Positions 26,474 to 34,542 of a stretch of 64,000 bases of DNA are shown here, piece after piece. The notes under the pieces are model-generated. The model was not told the DNA's origin. It saw nothing but the letters and a program-made list of their open reading frames with translations, and ran no database searches. The position numbers and the translations under genes are program-made. How positions within the stretch are numbered: the stretch's first letter is position 1; each line of letters starts with the position of its first letter. The stretch covers positions 124,001-188,000 of the forward strand of contig NZ_QICQ01000001.1 of the NCBI RefSeq assembly GCF_003201195.1. The letters run 5' to 3'. The stretch comes from Nitrosomonas eutropha. GTDB lineage: Bacteria; Pseudomonadota; Gammaproteobacteria; Burkholderiales; Nitrosomonadaceae.

Positions 26474-27418
26474 ATGGCTGGGGACGAATTGAGTGGTTTG
26501 CTTGATCAACAAGTAGCCGTTCTGATGTGCACATACAATGGTGCACATTACTTGCAGGATCAACTTGATTCCATCGAAAACCAGAAATACAAGAATTGGT
26601 ATTTATATGTATCGGATGACGGTTCGCAAGATTCCACGCGGGATATTTTGCGCGCCTTCGAGGCAAAAACGGATTGGCTGCGTGTTATTCAGGGGCCAAG
26701 AAACGGGTTTTGTCAGAATTTCCTGTCGCTGATTTGTAATGGATTGATCAAGGCGGATTACTATGCGCTGTCTGATCAGGATGATATCTGGCATGAAGAC
26801 AAGCTTTTGCGTGCTGTTAAGGTGTTGTCCGATATTCCTTGTGAAACCCCGGCACTTTATTGCTCCCGGACAAAATTAGTGGATGAGCGGAATAATGAAA
26901 CAGGCTTGTCACCCTTATTCAAACATGCTCCCGGTTTTCGTAACGCACTTGTGCAAAATATAGCGGGCGGTAATACCATGGTGTTCAACCATGCGGCCAG
27001 AAAACTCATGCTGGAAGCAGGGCCGGATGCTAATCCTGTTGTACATGACTGGTTTTTGTATATGGTCGTCAGTGGTTGTGGCGGTGTTGTGATTTACGAT
27101 CCTGTTCCCAGCTTGTGCTATCGCCAGCATGCCGCTAACCTAATCGGAGCAAATGATGAATTTATTGCCAGGCTTAGGCGCTTTGGCCTGATGCTGTCTG
27201 GGATGCATCGACGGTGGAATACACGGAATATCGAAGCACTGTCAGGTTTACGTGAAAAACTGACCCCGGAAAATCGTTACATTTATGATGAATTTTCCCG
27301 TTTCCGTAATGCTTCATTATGGAACCGATTGGTGGGCTTGTATCGTACCGGGATTTATCGACAGACTCTTGCAGGAAATGTCACTTTGTGGCTGGCTGCG
27401 CTATTCAAACGTCTTTAA
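26474..27418 (+). CDS. GT2 glycosyltransferase (GT2-A)
   Basis: 314 residues from ATG 26474; TTG 26453 and GTG 26459 are alternatives. The family-2 fold is clear: VLMCTYNGAHYLQDQL, SDDGSQDSTR and ALSDQDDIWHEDKL. It resembles rhamnosyl-type transferases acting on cell-surface glycans. It follows cysQ directly. Its 3' half is duplicated at 28567-29030 and its tail again at 33660-33770, so this locus has undergone repeated recombination. Confidence 0.88.
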   Translation: MAGDELSGLLDQQVAVLMCTYNGAHYLQDQLDSIENQKYKNWYLYVSDDGSQDSTRDILRAFEAKTDWLRVIQGPRNGFCQNFLSLICNGLIKADYYALSDQDDIWHEDKLLRAVKVLSDIPCETPALYCSRTKLVDERNNETGLSPLFKHAPGFRNALVQNIAGGNTMVFNHAARKLMLEAGPDANPVVHDWFLYMVVSGCGGVVIYDPVPSLCYRQHAANLIGANDEFIARLRRFGLMLSGMHRRWNTRNIEALSGLREKLTPENRYIYDEFSRFRNASLWNRLVGLYRTGIYRQTLAGNVTLWLAALFKRL

Positions 27419-27500
27419 TAGTGCTGTTGCATGATTACAATCTTTGTTGTCAATTATGGCCAATCACTTTGGTTGAGCATTGATAGCAGAAACAAAGGTG
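27419..27500 (+). pseudogene. 5' remnant of GT2-B (copy 1)
   Basis: ATG 27431 starts MITIFVVNYGQSLWL, matching the N-terminus of the intact GT2-B gene (MITISVVSHGQSALV at 33771), then decays. It shows that GT2-B originally followed GT2-A here before the island was inserted or duplicated. Confidence 0.65.
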
Positions 27501-27539
27501 CCAGTCATCACTCCGCTGTGCCGGGTTGCTGACATTTTT

Positions 27540-27647
27540 CTGGATTGCTTCACCTTTGCAGGGTTCGCAAAGACAGCGAAGAGACTCTGTAATTGCAAAA
27601 ATAACCATCTTGCGACTGCAGGCGAAGTAAGGCAGGAAGTAATCCAG
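27540..27647 (+). repeat. REP-like element with inverted CTGGATTGCTTC ends
   Basis: CTGGATTGCTTC (27540-27551) and GAAGTAATCCAG (27636-27647) are inverted repeats with 11 of 12 matches. The same motif occurs at 10123, 10306 and 10358. No gene is seen between 27500 and 27783. Confidence 0.6.
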
Positions 27648-27783
27648 AAAATGATTCTGAAGCTTTGAATGCTCTCGCATCATCCGAGTGGGAATCTTGT
27701 ATCGAATCACGCCGACATAGATGCTCTTGGGACCCGGTATTCTTACTTTTGTGGTGGCTGAAACCATCCACTGGAAACAATGA

Positions 27784-28101
27784 TCAGGCCGGTGTCTCAT
27801 GCTCTTGGGTATTTGCCCACGGCCTGATCTTTGCCAATGTTTCTTCCAGCGCACCGCGTGCCATCTCGATATCGTAGTCCACTTGTAGGCGCAACCACCA
27901 TCCGTCTGACAGACCAAAAAATCGGCATAGGCGCAAATCTGTATCTGCGGTAATGGCACGCTTACCCGCTACGATTTCACCGATGCGCTGCGCTGATACG
28001 CCGATTTCCTTTGCCAGCCGGTAATTGCTCATACCCAGCGGAATCAAGAATTCATCTGCCAGCATCTCGCCGGGGGAAACCGGCGTTAATTTATTATTCA
28101 T
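27784..28101 (-). CDS. higA: HigA-family antitoxin (locus 2)
   Basis: 105-residue HTH antitoxin: VSPGEMLADEFLIPLGMSNY, AKEIGVSAQRIGEIVAGKRA and ITADTDLRLCRFFGLSDGWW. It is clearly different in sequence from locus 1, so it is not a recent duplicate. It lies 12 bp after the higB gene. Confidence 0.92.
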   Translation of the reverse strand: MNNKLTPVSPGEMLADEFLIPLGMSNYRLAKEIGVSAQRIGEIVAGKRAITADTDLRLCRFFGLSDGWWLRLQVDYDIEMARGALEETLAKIRPWANTQEHETPA

Positions 28102-28113
28102 GGTTAATCTCCA

Positions 28114-28395
28114 TCAGTGGTAATCCACAATCTCAACATCTTCTGCATCCGTGCCTGTCCAGCGGAAGCACACACGCCACTGGTCGTTGATGCGGATACT
28201 GTGCTGCCCGGCACGGTCGCCTTTCAATATCTCCAGCCGATTCGCGGGCGGTACGCGTATATCCTCAATGCACCGTGCCAAATCAAGTTGCTTGAGCTTG
28301 CGTAACGCTGGACGCTCAATGTTGACAAATCGTGCAACTCGCCCCAACTTGAATAGGGTTTCAGTATCCACGCATCGAAATGTCTTGATCGTCAT
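28114..28395 (-). CDS. higB: HigB-family mRNA interferase toxin (locus 2)
   Basis: 93 residues from MTIKTFRCVDTETLF (ATG at 28395); an earlier ATG at 28437 adds 14 residues. The HigB core is intact: RKLKQLDLARCIEDIRVPPA, NRLEILKGDRAGQHSIRIN and QWRVCFRW, then DVEIVDYH. An imperfect inverted sequence beginning TGTTACG just upstream (28411-28441) partly resembles the perfect palindrome at locus 1 and may be the operator. Confidence 0.92.
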   Translation of the reverse strand: MTIKTFRCVDTETLFKLGRVARFVNIERPALRKLKQLDLARCIEDIRVPPANRLEILKGDRAGQHSIRINDQWRVCFRWTGTDAEDVEIVDYH

Positions 28396-28566
28396 GAGTA
28401 CATAGTATTGTGTTACGATATTAGCGTCAAACGACATTACAGATTAATGCCAACTTGGAGAAACGCTGATTTATCCCGTCACCCTACGCTTTTATGCCTG
28501 CCTGGAATAAGCGTGTTTTGTGTAAAAGAGGAAAAGAGTGGAGGGGCAGGTTTGTCATGAATTGTC

Positions 28567-29030
28567 CTGTGGTGCATGACTGGTTTTTGTTATATGGTTG
28601 TCAGCGGTTGTGGAGGTGTTGTGATTTATGATCCCGTTCCCAGCTTGCGCTATCGCCAGCATGCTGCCAACCTGATTGGGGCAAATGGTGGTTTTATTGC
28701 CAGGCTCAGGCGTTTTGGCCTGATGCTGTCTGGGATGCATCGACGGTGGAATACACGGAATATCGAAACACTGTCAGGTTTACGTGAAAAACTGACCCTG
28801 GAGAATCGTTATGTTTATGATGAATTTGCTCACTTTCGTAATGCTTCATTCTGGAACCGGCTTGCAGGTTTGTACTGCGCGAGACTTTATCGCCAGACTT
28901 TTGCAGGAAATTATTACCCTGTGGCTGGCCACGCTATGCAAGCGCCTTTAGCAGTGCCGCTGCATGATCATGATTTCTGTTATCAATCATAGTCAATCAG
29001 CTTTAGTTAAGTATTTAGCAAAAACAAAGA
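28567..29030 (+). pseudogene. Partial duplicate of GT2-A 3' half plus GT2-B start (copy 2)
   Basis: The DNA matches GT2-A from HDWFLYMVVSGCGG to the C-terminus, with a one-base insertion near 28590 (GTTATATGG instead of GTATATGG) that shifts the frame, and with changes at the C-terminus. It is followed by ATGATCATGATTTCTG, the GT2-B start. No start codon or N-terminal catalytic region exists, so it is a non-functional fragment. It ends at the junction with an IS256-type remnant. Confidence 0.82.
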
Positions 29031-29778
29031 TGCCGGCCAGCATTTGGCTACAGCTTTCCAGAATCCCAGGGCACCATCGCTGACAGCTAATTTTGGTGCA
29101 TCTTTGCGACCGCGCTGTTTCAAATCCATGAGTACTTCCGTCCAACTGGCTTCTGACTCGCGATAGCCATCGGACAATGCCAGCAATTCTTTACGCCCGA
29201 TCTCATCAGAACCGATAATCACCAAAAGACATAATCGGTCATCCATTCGTACAGTGCTGTAGATTCCATCAGCCCAGACATAAACCTACCGTTTGCCACT
29301 CAGATCACGACGCGTCCAGTTTTGATAATCCTGCTCCTAGTCCTGTTTCAGGCGGCTGATCATGGCTGCCGATAATCCCGTTGCTTCTGGCCCGAATAGA
29401 TGTTTCAGCGCTTCGGAAAAATCTCCCGTTGAAATTCCTCTCAGATATAACCAGGGCAAAAACTCCTCAATGTTCCGGGTGCGCTTCAAATACGGTGATA
29501 TCAGACTGTTTACCCAACTTGGAGCGATCTCAAACTTTCGGAACTTTGACTGCAATGTCTCCAAGTCCCGTTTGTATCGAACGTGCAGGCAAATAGCCAT
29601 TTCTGGCTAATATCATCTGACCTTCGCCAGTTTTTAAAGTGGCGTGCTGCTCGATAAAAGTGGATACTTCCGCTTCAATAACTGCAGCCAGCATTCTACG
29701 TGCGCCTTCTCGAAGTACTTCCTGCAATGGATCATTTTGCTCTGGTTTGTTCAGCTTTAAAATATTACTATCTGTCAT
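29030..29778 (-). pseudogene. Degenerate IS256-family transposase (remnant 1)
   Basis: Reads from MTDSNILKLNKPEQNDPLQE through KTGEGQMILARNGYLPAR, then a frameshift, then LKRTRNIEEFLPWLYLRGIS and GPEATGLSAAMISRLKQD, two in-frame stops around NWTRRDLSGKR, VYVWADGIYSTVRMDDR and GALGFWKAVAKC. The C-terminal third is missing. This is the mutator-type (IS256) transposase pattern. One frameshift, two stops and a 3' truncation make it dead. Confidence 0.85.
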
Positions 29779-30394
29779 GCGGTGTTTTTCTTTTTATTGG
29801 TTGGTCTGCTGAGATCTTTACCAGCAGATTACACCGCTTTTCCCTCTACTGGCATACACCAGAAATGATCATACCTCGCAGCTTGGAGACATCAAACCAG
29901 CAGGTATCCTCCCCTGGTAAAGGACTTGTATGAAACCCTTGGCAACAGCGTTTTGAACACAACAGTGTGATCTGACCTGCGCTTGGCCGGGCACTCCAGG
30001 GCTTATATCGGCACCCGGAAAAGAGTTCGGTTTTTTACGCGTTAAAAATAAACTGCTCACCATGCCCAGGTGCAAACAACTGTAGCGTATGGGGTTTATT
30101 TTGTTCAGTGGCCTGTGGTTGCAAAGTGTCAGTGTTGCAGTAATCATAATTGGGAAAATTAGGGCGCATAAAATAGTAAAATAGGGGACAGACCAAGTTT
30201 TCTACTAAGAGTGGTAATTTTGTCTTGGATAGTGGCGCTTTGGTGAAGAGATTGTGGCCACTTTGAGGCGACGGGTGACCCCGGGAAAATCCGGGTGACC
30301 TCGGAAGGTGATAGCGCCAGAGTTAGGAGGGGTTGTTTGACTAAACGGTGAGAACCGTGGCCTGTCCCCATTTTTCTTATTAAGTAAATTTCTT
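29779..30394 (+). other. Intergenic region between IS256 remnant and HEPN gene
   Basis: About 600 bp without a recognised gene. Short open frames occur on both strands with no recognisable motif. Its right part is a repeat bounded by GGGGACAG and CTGTCCCC (30184-30369). Confidence 0.4.
30184..30369 (+). repeat. Inverted-repeat-bounded element (GGGGACAG...CTGTCCCC)
   Basis: A roughly 186-bp segment with exact 8-bp inverted ends, GGGGACAG and CTGTCCCC, ending 26 bp before the HEPN gene. It contains no ORF. It resembles a non-autonomous (MITE-like) element and may contribute the promoter of the next genes. Confidence 0.5.
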
Positions 30395-30808
30395 ATGCCC
30401 ACTCAAGACGTACGCTGGCTCCAGCGCCTGGCTAACTATCAAAAAGCGCGCCAACGCTTGGTGAGTGCGGTGGAACTGGCAGCTACCCGGGAATTATCCG
30501 AATTGGAAAAACAGGGGCTGATTCAGTCCTTCGAGTTTGTTTTTGAGCTGGCGTGGAATGTAATGAAAGATTACTTTATTTATCAGGGTAATCCAGAAAT
30601 AACCGGTTCACGCGATGCTATACGCCAGGCTTTTAAAGCCGGGCTTATCACCGACGGTGAGGGTTGGATGGAGATGATCAAAAGTCGCAACCAAACATCA
30701 CATACTTACAATGAAGCGGTAGCTAATGAAATCTGTGAGAAAATTCTGAGTAGCTACCACCTGCTTTTTGCAAAATTTGAAGCAGATATGCAAACCAGGA
30801 GCGCGTGA
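30395..30808 (+). CDS. HEPN/HI0074-type partner of a nucleotidyltransferase (HepT-like)
   Basis: 137-residue all-helical protein of the nucleotidyltransferase substrate-binding (HI0074) family. It carries RNQTSHTY, which fits the RX4-6HXY motif of HEPN RNases. The next gene is a minimal nucleotidyltransferase, forming a HEPN/MNT module. In characterised hepT/mntA systems the MNT protein modifies and silences the HEPN toxin. Intact and 2 bp from its partner. Confidence 0.82.
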   Translation: MPTQDVRWLQRLANYQKARQRLVSAVELAATRELSELEKQGLIQSFEFVFELAWNVMKDYFIYQGNPEITGSRDAIRQAFKAGLITDGEGWMEMIKSRNQTSHTYNEAVANEICEKILSSYHLLFAKFEADMQTRSA

Positions 30809-30809
30809 A

Positions 30810-31175
30810 ATGCCGAAAAAATTTGGTCTGCCTCAAGCTGCTATTACCAGGTTATGCCATATTTTTAGTCAATATCCACAAATCGACAGCGTAATTCTTT
30901 ATGGATCGCGCGCCAAAGGCAATTACCGCCCGGGTTCTGATATAGACTTAAGCATCCAGGGTGAACAGCTAGACCTGACAACTCTGCTGGCCATAGAAAA
31001 CCAGATAGACGATCTGTTGTTGCCCTGGATGGTGGATTTATCATTATTTCATAAGATAGATAATCCAGACCTGATTGAGCATATTCAAAGAATCGGTATC
31101 CCCTTTTATATCCAAGTCACTCCCCGCAGGCCGGATCAGCGCAGCGCATCCGGTATCAAGGTACATCTGGCATGA
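30810..31175 (+). CDS. Minimal nucleotidyltransferase (MntA-like antitoxin)
   Basis: 121 residues from [15 protein letters not shown] (ATG 30810, AGGAG upstream). The catalytic signature [17 protein letters not shown] is intact, with a third acidic residue in MVDLSLF. It should transfer AMP groups to the HEPN partner encoded just upstream. An in-frame ATG at 30768 inside that gene is unlikely to be used. Confidence 0.85.
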   Translation: MPKKFGLPQAAITRLCHIFSQYPQIDSVILYGSRAKGNYRPGSDIDLSIQGEQLDLTTLLAIENQIDDLLLPWMVDLSLFHKIDNPDLIEHIQRIGIPFYIQVTPRRPDQRSASGIKVHLA

Positions 31176-31223
31176 TTCTTAATTGTGTTGTAGCCTAAAT
31201 AGTGTAGTCGTGAGATTGAAAAT

Positions 31224-31565
31224 ATGAAATCCTTTTATCCTTTAAAAGGACTTCATATAACACAATCACATCGCAGACATGATATCTCGGATAAGGCATG
31301 GGTGTTATTTGAGGAGCATTTACCAGGACGCGAAAGAGCATGGGATGGAGTAGCCAGAGATAATCAACAGTTTATTAATGCTGTTTTCTGGATTATACGA
31401 ACAGGAGCTCCATGGCAGGATTTGCCGCCAGACTACGGGAACTGGAGCAATACACATCGTCGTTTTATCCGCTGGCGTGACAAAGATATTTGAAAAAGCT
31501 GCTGGAAATCCTGATTGATGATTCTGATATGAATGGCTGATGATTGATGCCAGCCACATGCCCAA
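31224..31565 (+). pseudogene. 5' fragment of an IS5-family transposase
   Basis: Encodes HDISDKAWVLFEEHLPGRER, QQFINAVFWIIRTGAPWQDL and NTHRRFIRWRDK, the N-terminal DUF4096 part of IS5-type transposases. The frame then breaks near 31490; a shifted reading gives KLLEILIDDSD and EWLMIDASH. It stops abruptly at the junction with an oppositely oriented IS256-type fragment. Confidence 0.8.
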
Positions 31566-32128
31566 CAGCTCTTTATGGCCCTCCCTATTGATGCCAAGTG
31601 CAAGGTACATCGACTTGTTGATAACCCGGTTGTTCTGCCGGATTTTCAGCACAATACAGTCCAGATAAACGATCGGGTAAATTGCATCCAGGGTAGGCGA
31701 CACATCAGCGTCGTACATTTCCCTGAACGCATCAACGATGTCGCGCGTGCTCATGCCCTTGGCGTAAAGCGCCAGAATCTGGTCATCTCCATCTGCGTTA
31801 GACGCGTCTGGCCCTTGCGCACGATCTGTGGCTGAAAAGTACCAGCCCAATCACGGGGCACCTCAATACCAACCTTGCCATGAGCGCCCTTCAGTTGTGC
31901 TTGGATAATGTACCGTTGCGGCGGTTGCCTGAACCACGCCCGGCAGGATCATGCCTGGCATAACAGATGCTCGTCCAGCTCGGCTCCAAGGGCTGCTTCC
32001 ACGGTCATTTTAACTAGCTGCTGGGTCAGGCTACCCAGATCTGCTTCAGATTTGATATTTTTCGCCAAGCAGCCAATATGGGCTTGCCACTGGTTCAGGT
32101 CGAGTTCATTCATTGTGTCAGTAGTCAT
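31553..32128 (-). pseudogene. Degenerate IS256-family transposase (remnant 2)
   Basis: Starts MTTDTMNELDLNQWQAHIGC and AALGAELDEHLLC, then frameshifts. It continues DDQILALYAKGMSTRDIVDA to SPTL, jumps directly to DAIYPIVYLDCIVLKIRQNN and ends at KELLGMWLA. An internal block of about 25 residues, the catalytic centre beyond and the C-terminus are missing. It is joined to the IS5-type fragment over a shared CCAGCCACATGCC sequence. Confidence 0.82.
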
Positions 32129-32189
32129 GGAAAATTCCTTCACGGGGATGAAGGCTCGGGCACTTACACAAGATATTTTACAGGCTCCA

Positions 32190-32492
32190 TTATTCTTCAA
32201 ATATTTCTTCAATGGTCTGTGCTGTCAGAATCCGCTCACCCCAGTACAGCAGGGTTTGTGAATCTGCAGATTTGATACGGGTCTGGATAATTTCATCTGC
32301 TGGACCAAATTTTCGCTCCAGTAACCTCAGGAAAAATTCTGCTTCACCTTCCAATCTTCCTTCCTGCCGCCCTTCCTGCCGCCCCTCCTGAATACCAATC
32401 TGCCGCCCTTCCTGAATACCTATCTGCTTTCCTTCTTCAATTCCCTGCTGTTTCCAGTCTTTGGTCCAATCTTTGACGCGTTCTGAAAGCAT
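32190..32492 (-). CDS. Putative intragenic RpnS-like antitoxin translated inside rpn gene 2
   Basis: An in-frame ATG at codon 244 is preceded by AGGAGGT (32506 to 32500) with the same 7-nt gap as in copy 1. The product would be 100 residues starting MLSERVKDWTKDW, holding the repeat linker and C-terminal domain. The SD, spacing and ATG are conserved although the downstream repeats differ in sequence and number. Existence of the product is inferred. Confidence 0.6.
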   Translation of the reverse strand: MLSERVKDWTKDWKQQGIEEGKQIGIQEGRQIGIQEGRQEGRQEGRLEGEAEFFLRLLERKFGPADEIIQTRIKSADSQTLLYWGERILTAQTIEEIFEE

Positions 32493-33221
32493 GCTGTGTA
32501 CCTCCTGTAAATCATGAATTTCATCGAAGCTGATTTTTGGCATTCTGCCTGGTAAGAATACCCGTTTCAGCCAGACAGTAAATGCGCGTCGCAGGCTGTC
32601 TTGTTCCGGGGTGTGCAGCCAAGTGATTAATGCCTGTAACACTTGTTGGACATCTTCTGGGGTGCGGCTGTTCTCCAGTCGGAACAAAGCGGCTGTCAGG
32701 TTACGCAATGCTGCCAGTTCGTGTTCATGGTAACGTCCTTCATCCAGCAGCAGGTAGTTGAGCTGTGGCCGGTAACGATCCAGTCCGCCAGGCGCAGGGA
32801 AAATCAGCTCAGTTATGTTTGCCGGTGCCTGCCAGCGGTTGTCTCCATTGTACAAAACTACCGGTAGTACTGGTGGTAGCTGTTCCCCCGTTTTAATGGA
32901 TTCACTGCGGATGAGGTCCTGATACAGCAGGCCGATGTAAGTCATGATTCGCACCGCCATGAACCAGTCCACGGTAGATTGAAATTCCAGCAATAAATAA
33001 ACGTACAGCCATTCGTCTTGCTTGCCTTGCTTACGGCGCAAGCGCCAGATGATGTCATCCTGACGTTCTCTCAAATCATCGCTGATATAGCTACCGTTAA
33101 TTTTCTCCAGTGTGGAAAAGTCGAGTTCATTAACCCAGTCTTCTTTAACAAAGCCGCGCAGCAAGTCTGCCACCATTTCAGCGTGGGAAAATAGCAGTTT
33201 ATATCCGTGATCGTGATCCAT
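32190..33221 (-). CDS. Rpn-family recombination-promoting nuclease, full-length toxin form (copy 2)
   Basis: 343 residues starting MDHDHGYKLLFSHAEM, closely similar to the copy at 9021. The nuclease core has RQDDIIWRLRR and LLEFQSTVDWFMAVR. The linker holds seven 4-residue repeats (32349-32432) of GIQE/GRQE type instead of the GLQE type of copy 1, and the C-terminal domain again ends TIEEIFEE. Reading frame is intact. The start overlaps the end of a RelE-like toxin gene by 23 bp, suggesting cotranscription. Toxic nuclease activity and anti-phage role are inferred from E. coli homologues. Confidence 0.88.
   Translation of the reverse strand: MDHDHGYKLLFSHAEMVADLLRGFVKEDWVNELDFSTLEKINGSYISDDLRERQDDIIWRLRRKQGKQDEWLYVYLLLEFQSTVDWFMAVRIMTYIGLLYQDLIRSESIKTGEQLPPVLPVVLYNGDNRWQAPANITELIFPAPGGLDRYRPQLNYLLLDEGRYHEHELAALRNLTAALFRLENSRTPEDVQQVLQALITWLHTPEQDSLRRAFTVWLKRVFLPGRMPKISFDEIHDLQEVHSMLSERVKDWTKDWKQQGIEEGKQIGIQEGRQIGIQEGRQEGRQEGRLEGEAEFFLRLLERKFGPADEIIQTRIKSADSQTLLYWGERILTAQTIEEIFEE
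32349..32432 (-). repeat. 12-bp tandem repeat, seven units, in rpn gene 2
   Basis: Seven consecutive 12-nt units coding GKQI, GIQE, GRQI, GIQE, GRQE, GRQE and GRLE. It occupies the same place as the six-unit array of copy 1 but with a different consensus. Confidence 0.88.
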
Positions 33222-33534
33222 CTCTCAGATTTTTATCGTGTCGCAAATACTGTTTCAGTTTGTCGTAAAAGTTCTCGTACGTACCGATTTGATAGAAGTC
33301 GATGATCATAAATTCAATAGGTATGTTTCTGGCCGGCGATCGATAAGCTATTGGATACTCTTGCTGGTTGAACCGGGACTTGTAAGCCCGAACATCGGCC
33401 AGACCTCCCGCTTTGAGCTCGCCAATTTCTGGTGTTTCGCATATCATTTCTACCTTATCTTCAATTGCCAGTTGCAGCGGCCTGTTAGCTTTATTGACAT
33501 ACTGGGCGAACGGATGCTTGAAACTGGTTCTCAT
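33199..33534 (-). CDS. RelE/ParE-family toxin without visible antitoxin
   Basis: 111 residues from MRTSFKHPFAQYVNKANRPL; the open frame runs upstream to 33672, but that part crosses into the GT2 fragment junction. RelE-type features include ELKAGGLADVRAYKSRFNQQ, YPIAYRSPARN and IGTYENFYDKLKQYL. No antitoxin gene is seen on either side. The upstream 33540-33660 reads as an open but unidentified stretch (VIDVAIFHADLAILSFRLAD). The gene overlaps the start of rpn copy 2. It may be an orphan left when the GT2 fragment joined at about 33660. Confidence 0.7.
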   Translation of the reverse strand: MRTSFKHPFAQYVNKANRPLQLAIEDKVEMICETPEIGELKAGGLADVRAYKSRFNQQEYPIAYRSPARNIPIEFMIIDFYQIGTYENFYDKLKQYLRHDKNLRDGSRSRI

Positions 33535-33659
33535 GGACCGATATTGGATAGCAATCGACTCCATGTCAAAGCAAAAATAATCTGCCAACCGAAAGGATAG
33601 TATTGCCAAATCTGCATGGAAAATCGCGACATCTATGACATGATGAATCTTCCCGATTT

Positions 33660-33770
33660 CAGGATGCTTCATTATGGAACCGATTTGCAGGTTTGTATCA
33701 ACAGGCTTTTACAGGAAATATTACCCTGTGGCTGGTTATACTATGCAAGCGCCTTTGGCAGTGCCGTTGC
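33660..33770 (+). pseudogene. GT2-A 3' tail fragment (copy 3)
   Basis: From ATGCTTCATTATGGAACCGA to the GT2-B start, the DNA repeats the last 35 or so codons of GT2-A (NASLWNRL, then FTGNITLWLVILCKRL in one frame). It lies directly before the intact GT2-B gene. This is the third copy of the same GT2-A/GT2-B junction in the window. Confidence 0.78.
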
Positions 33771-34493
33771 ATGATCACGATTTCTGTTGTTAGTCACGGT
33801 CAATCAGCTCTGGTTGAGGAATTACTCAAGGATTTAGCCAGGCTGGATATGCCTATGATCGCCGAGGTGTTGATTACCCTCAATATTCCCGAAGAAATTT
33901 TATTTGAACCTGATGATTTTCCCTATCCGGTCAGTGTGTTGAGAAATACTGCGCCCCGGGGATTTGGTGCAAATCATAATGCTGCTTTCCGGCAAGCAAA
34001 GGGAGAATGGTTCTGTGTTCTGAATCCCGATATCCGTCTGGTTGAGAATCCGTTTCCAGTTTTGCTTGAGGAGATTACTCGGTTATCCGCCGCAGTGATC
34101 GCACCGATGGTGATCACGCCGAATGGTGGGGTCGAGGACAGCGTTCGGCGATTTCCCACTCCTTTTTCTCTAGTCATCAAATTTCTTGGATGTGGTGATG
34201 GCCGATATATCTTCGCTGCCGAGGATGTGACGTTCAGAGCAGACTGGGTGGGTGGAATGTTCATGCTGTTTCGCGCAGGAGATTTCCGTGCGATTGCTGG
34301 TTTTGACGAGAAGTATTTTCTGTACTACGAGGATGTGGACATCTGTGCGCGCTTGTGGAAATCTGGGCGGTCAGTCCTGGCATGTCCAAAGGTCCGGGTA
34401 ATTCACGATGCGCAACGGGCCAGCCGGAGAAGTTTGCGCTACATGAGGTGGCACATGGTCAGCATGTTGCGGTATCTCTGGAAGCATTGGTGA
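33771..34493 (+). CDS. GT2 glycosyltransferase (GT2-B, rhamnosyl-transferase-like)
   Basis: 240 residues from MITISVVSHGQSALVEELL. GT2 features: RGFGANHNAAFRQAKGEWF, NPDIRLVENPF (metal site), and the GGMFMLFRAGDFRAIAGFDE/YYEDVDICARLW block. It resembles transferases that add rhamnose-type residues in O-antigens. A longer in-frame start at 33693 would read through the GT2-A tail and is unlikely. The intact copy of a gene whose 5' end also survives at 27431 and 28964. Confidence 0.85.
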   Translation: MITISVVSHGQSALVEELLKDLARLDMPMIAEVLITLNIPEEILFEPDDFPYPVSVLRNTAPRGFGANHNAAFRQAKGEWFCVLNPDIRLVENPFPVLLEEITRLSAAVIAPMVITPNGGVEDSVRRFPTPFSLVIKFLGCGDGRYIFAAEDVTFRADWVGGMFMLFRAGDFRAIAGFDEKYFLYYEDVDICARLWKSGRSVLACPKVRVIHDAQRASRRSLRYMRWHMVSMLRYLWKHW

Positions 34494-34542
34494 CGTTTAC
34501 CAAGGACGTTGGCAAATTCTGCAGAGTAAGCACATGGCAAGA

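Noticed and set aside
27540-27647. CRISPR array
   Set aside because: The repeats are few, inverted and without regular spacers. No cas genes are present anywhere in the window.
29869-30147. 92-codon minus-strand frame after the IS256 remnant
   Set aside because: No motif, no RBS, and it lies in decayed DNA.
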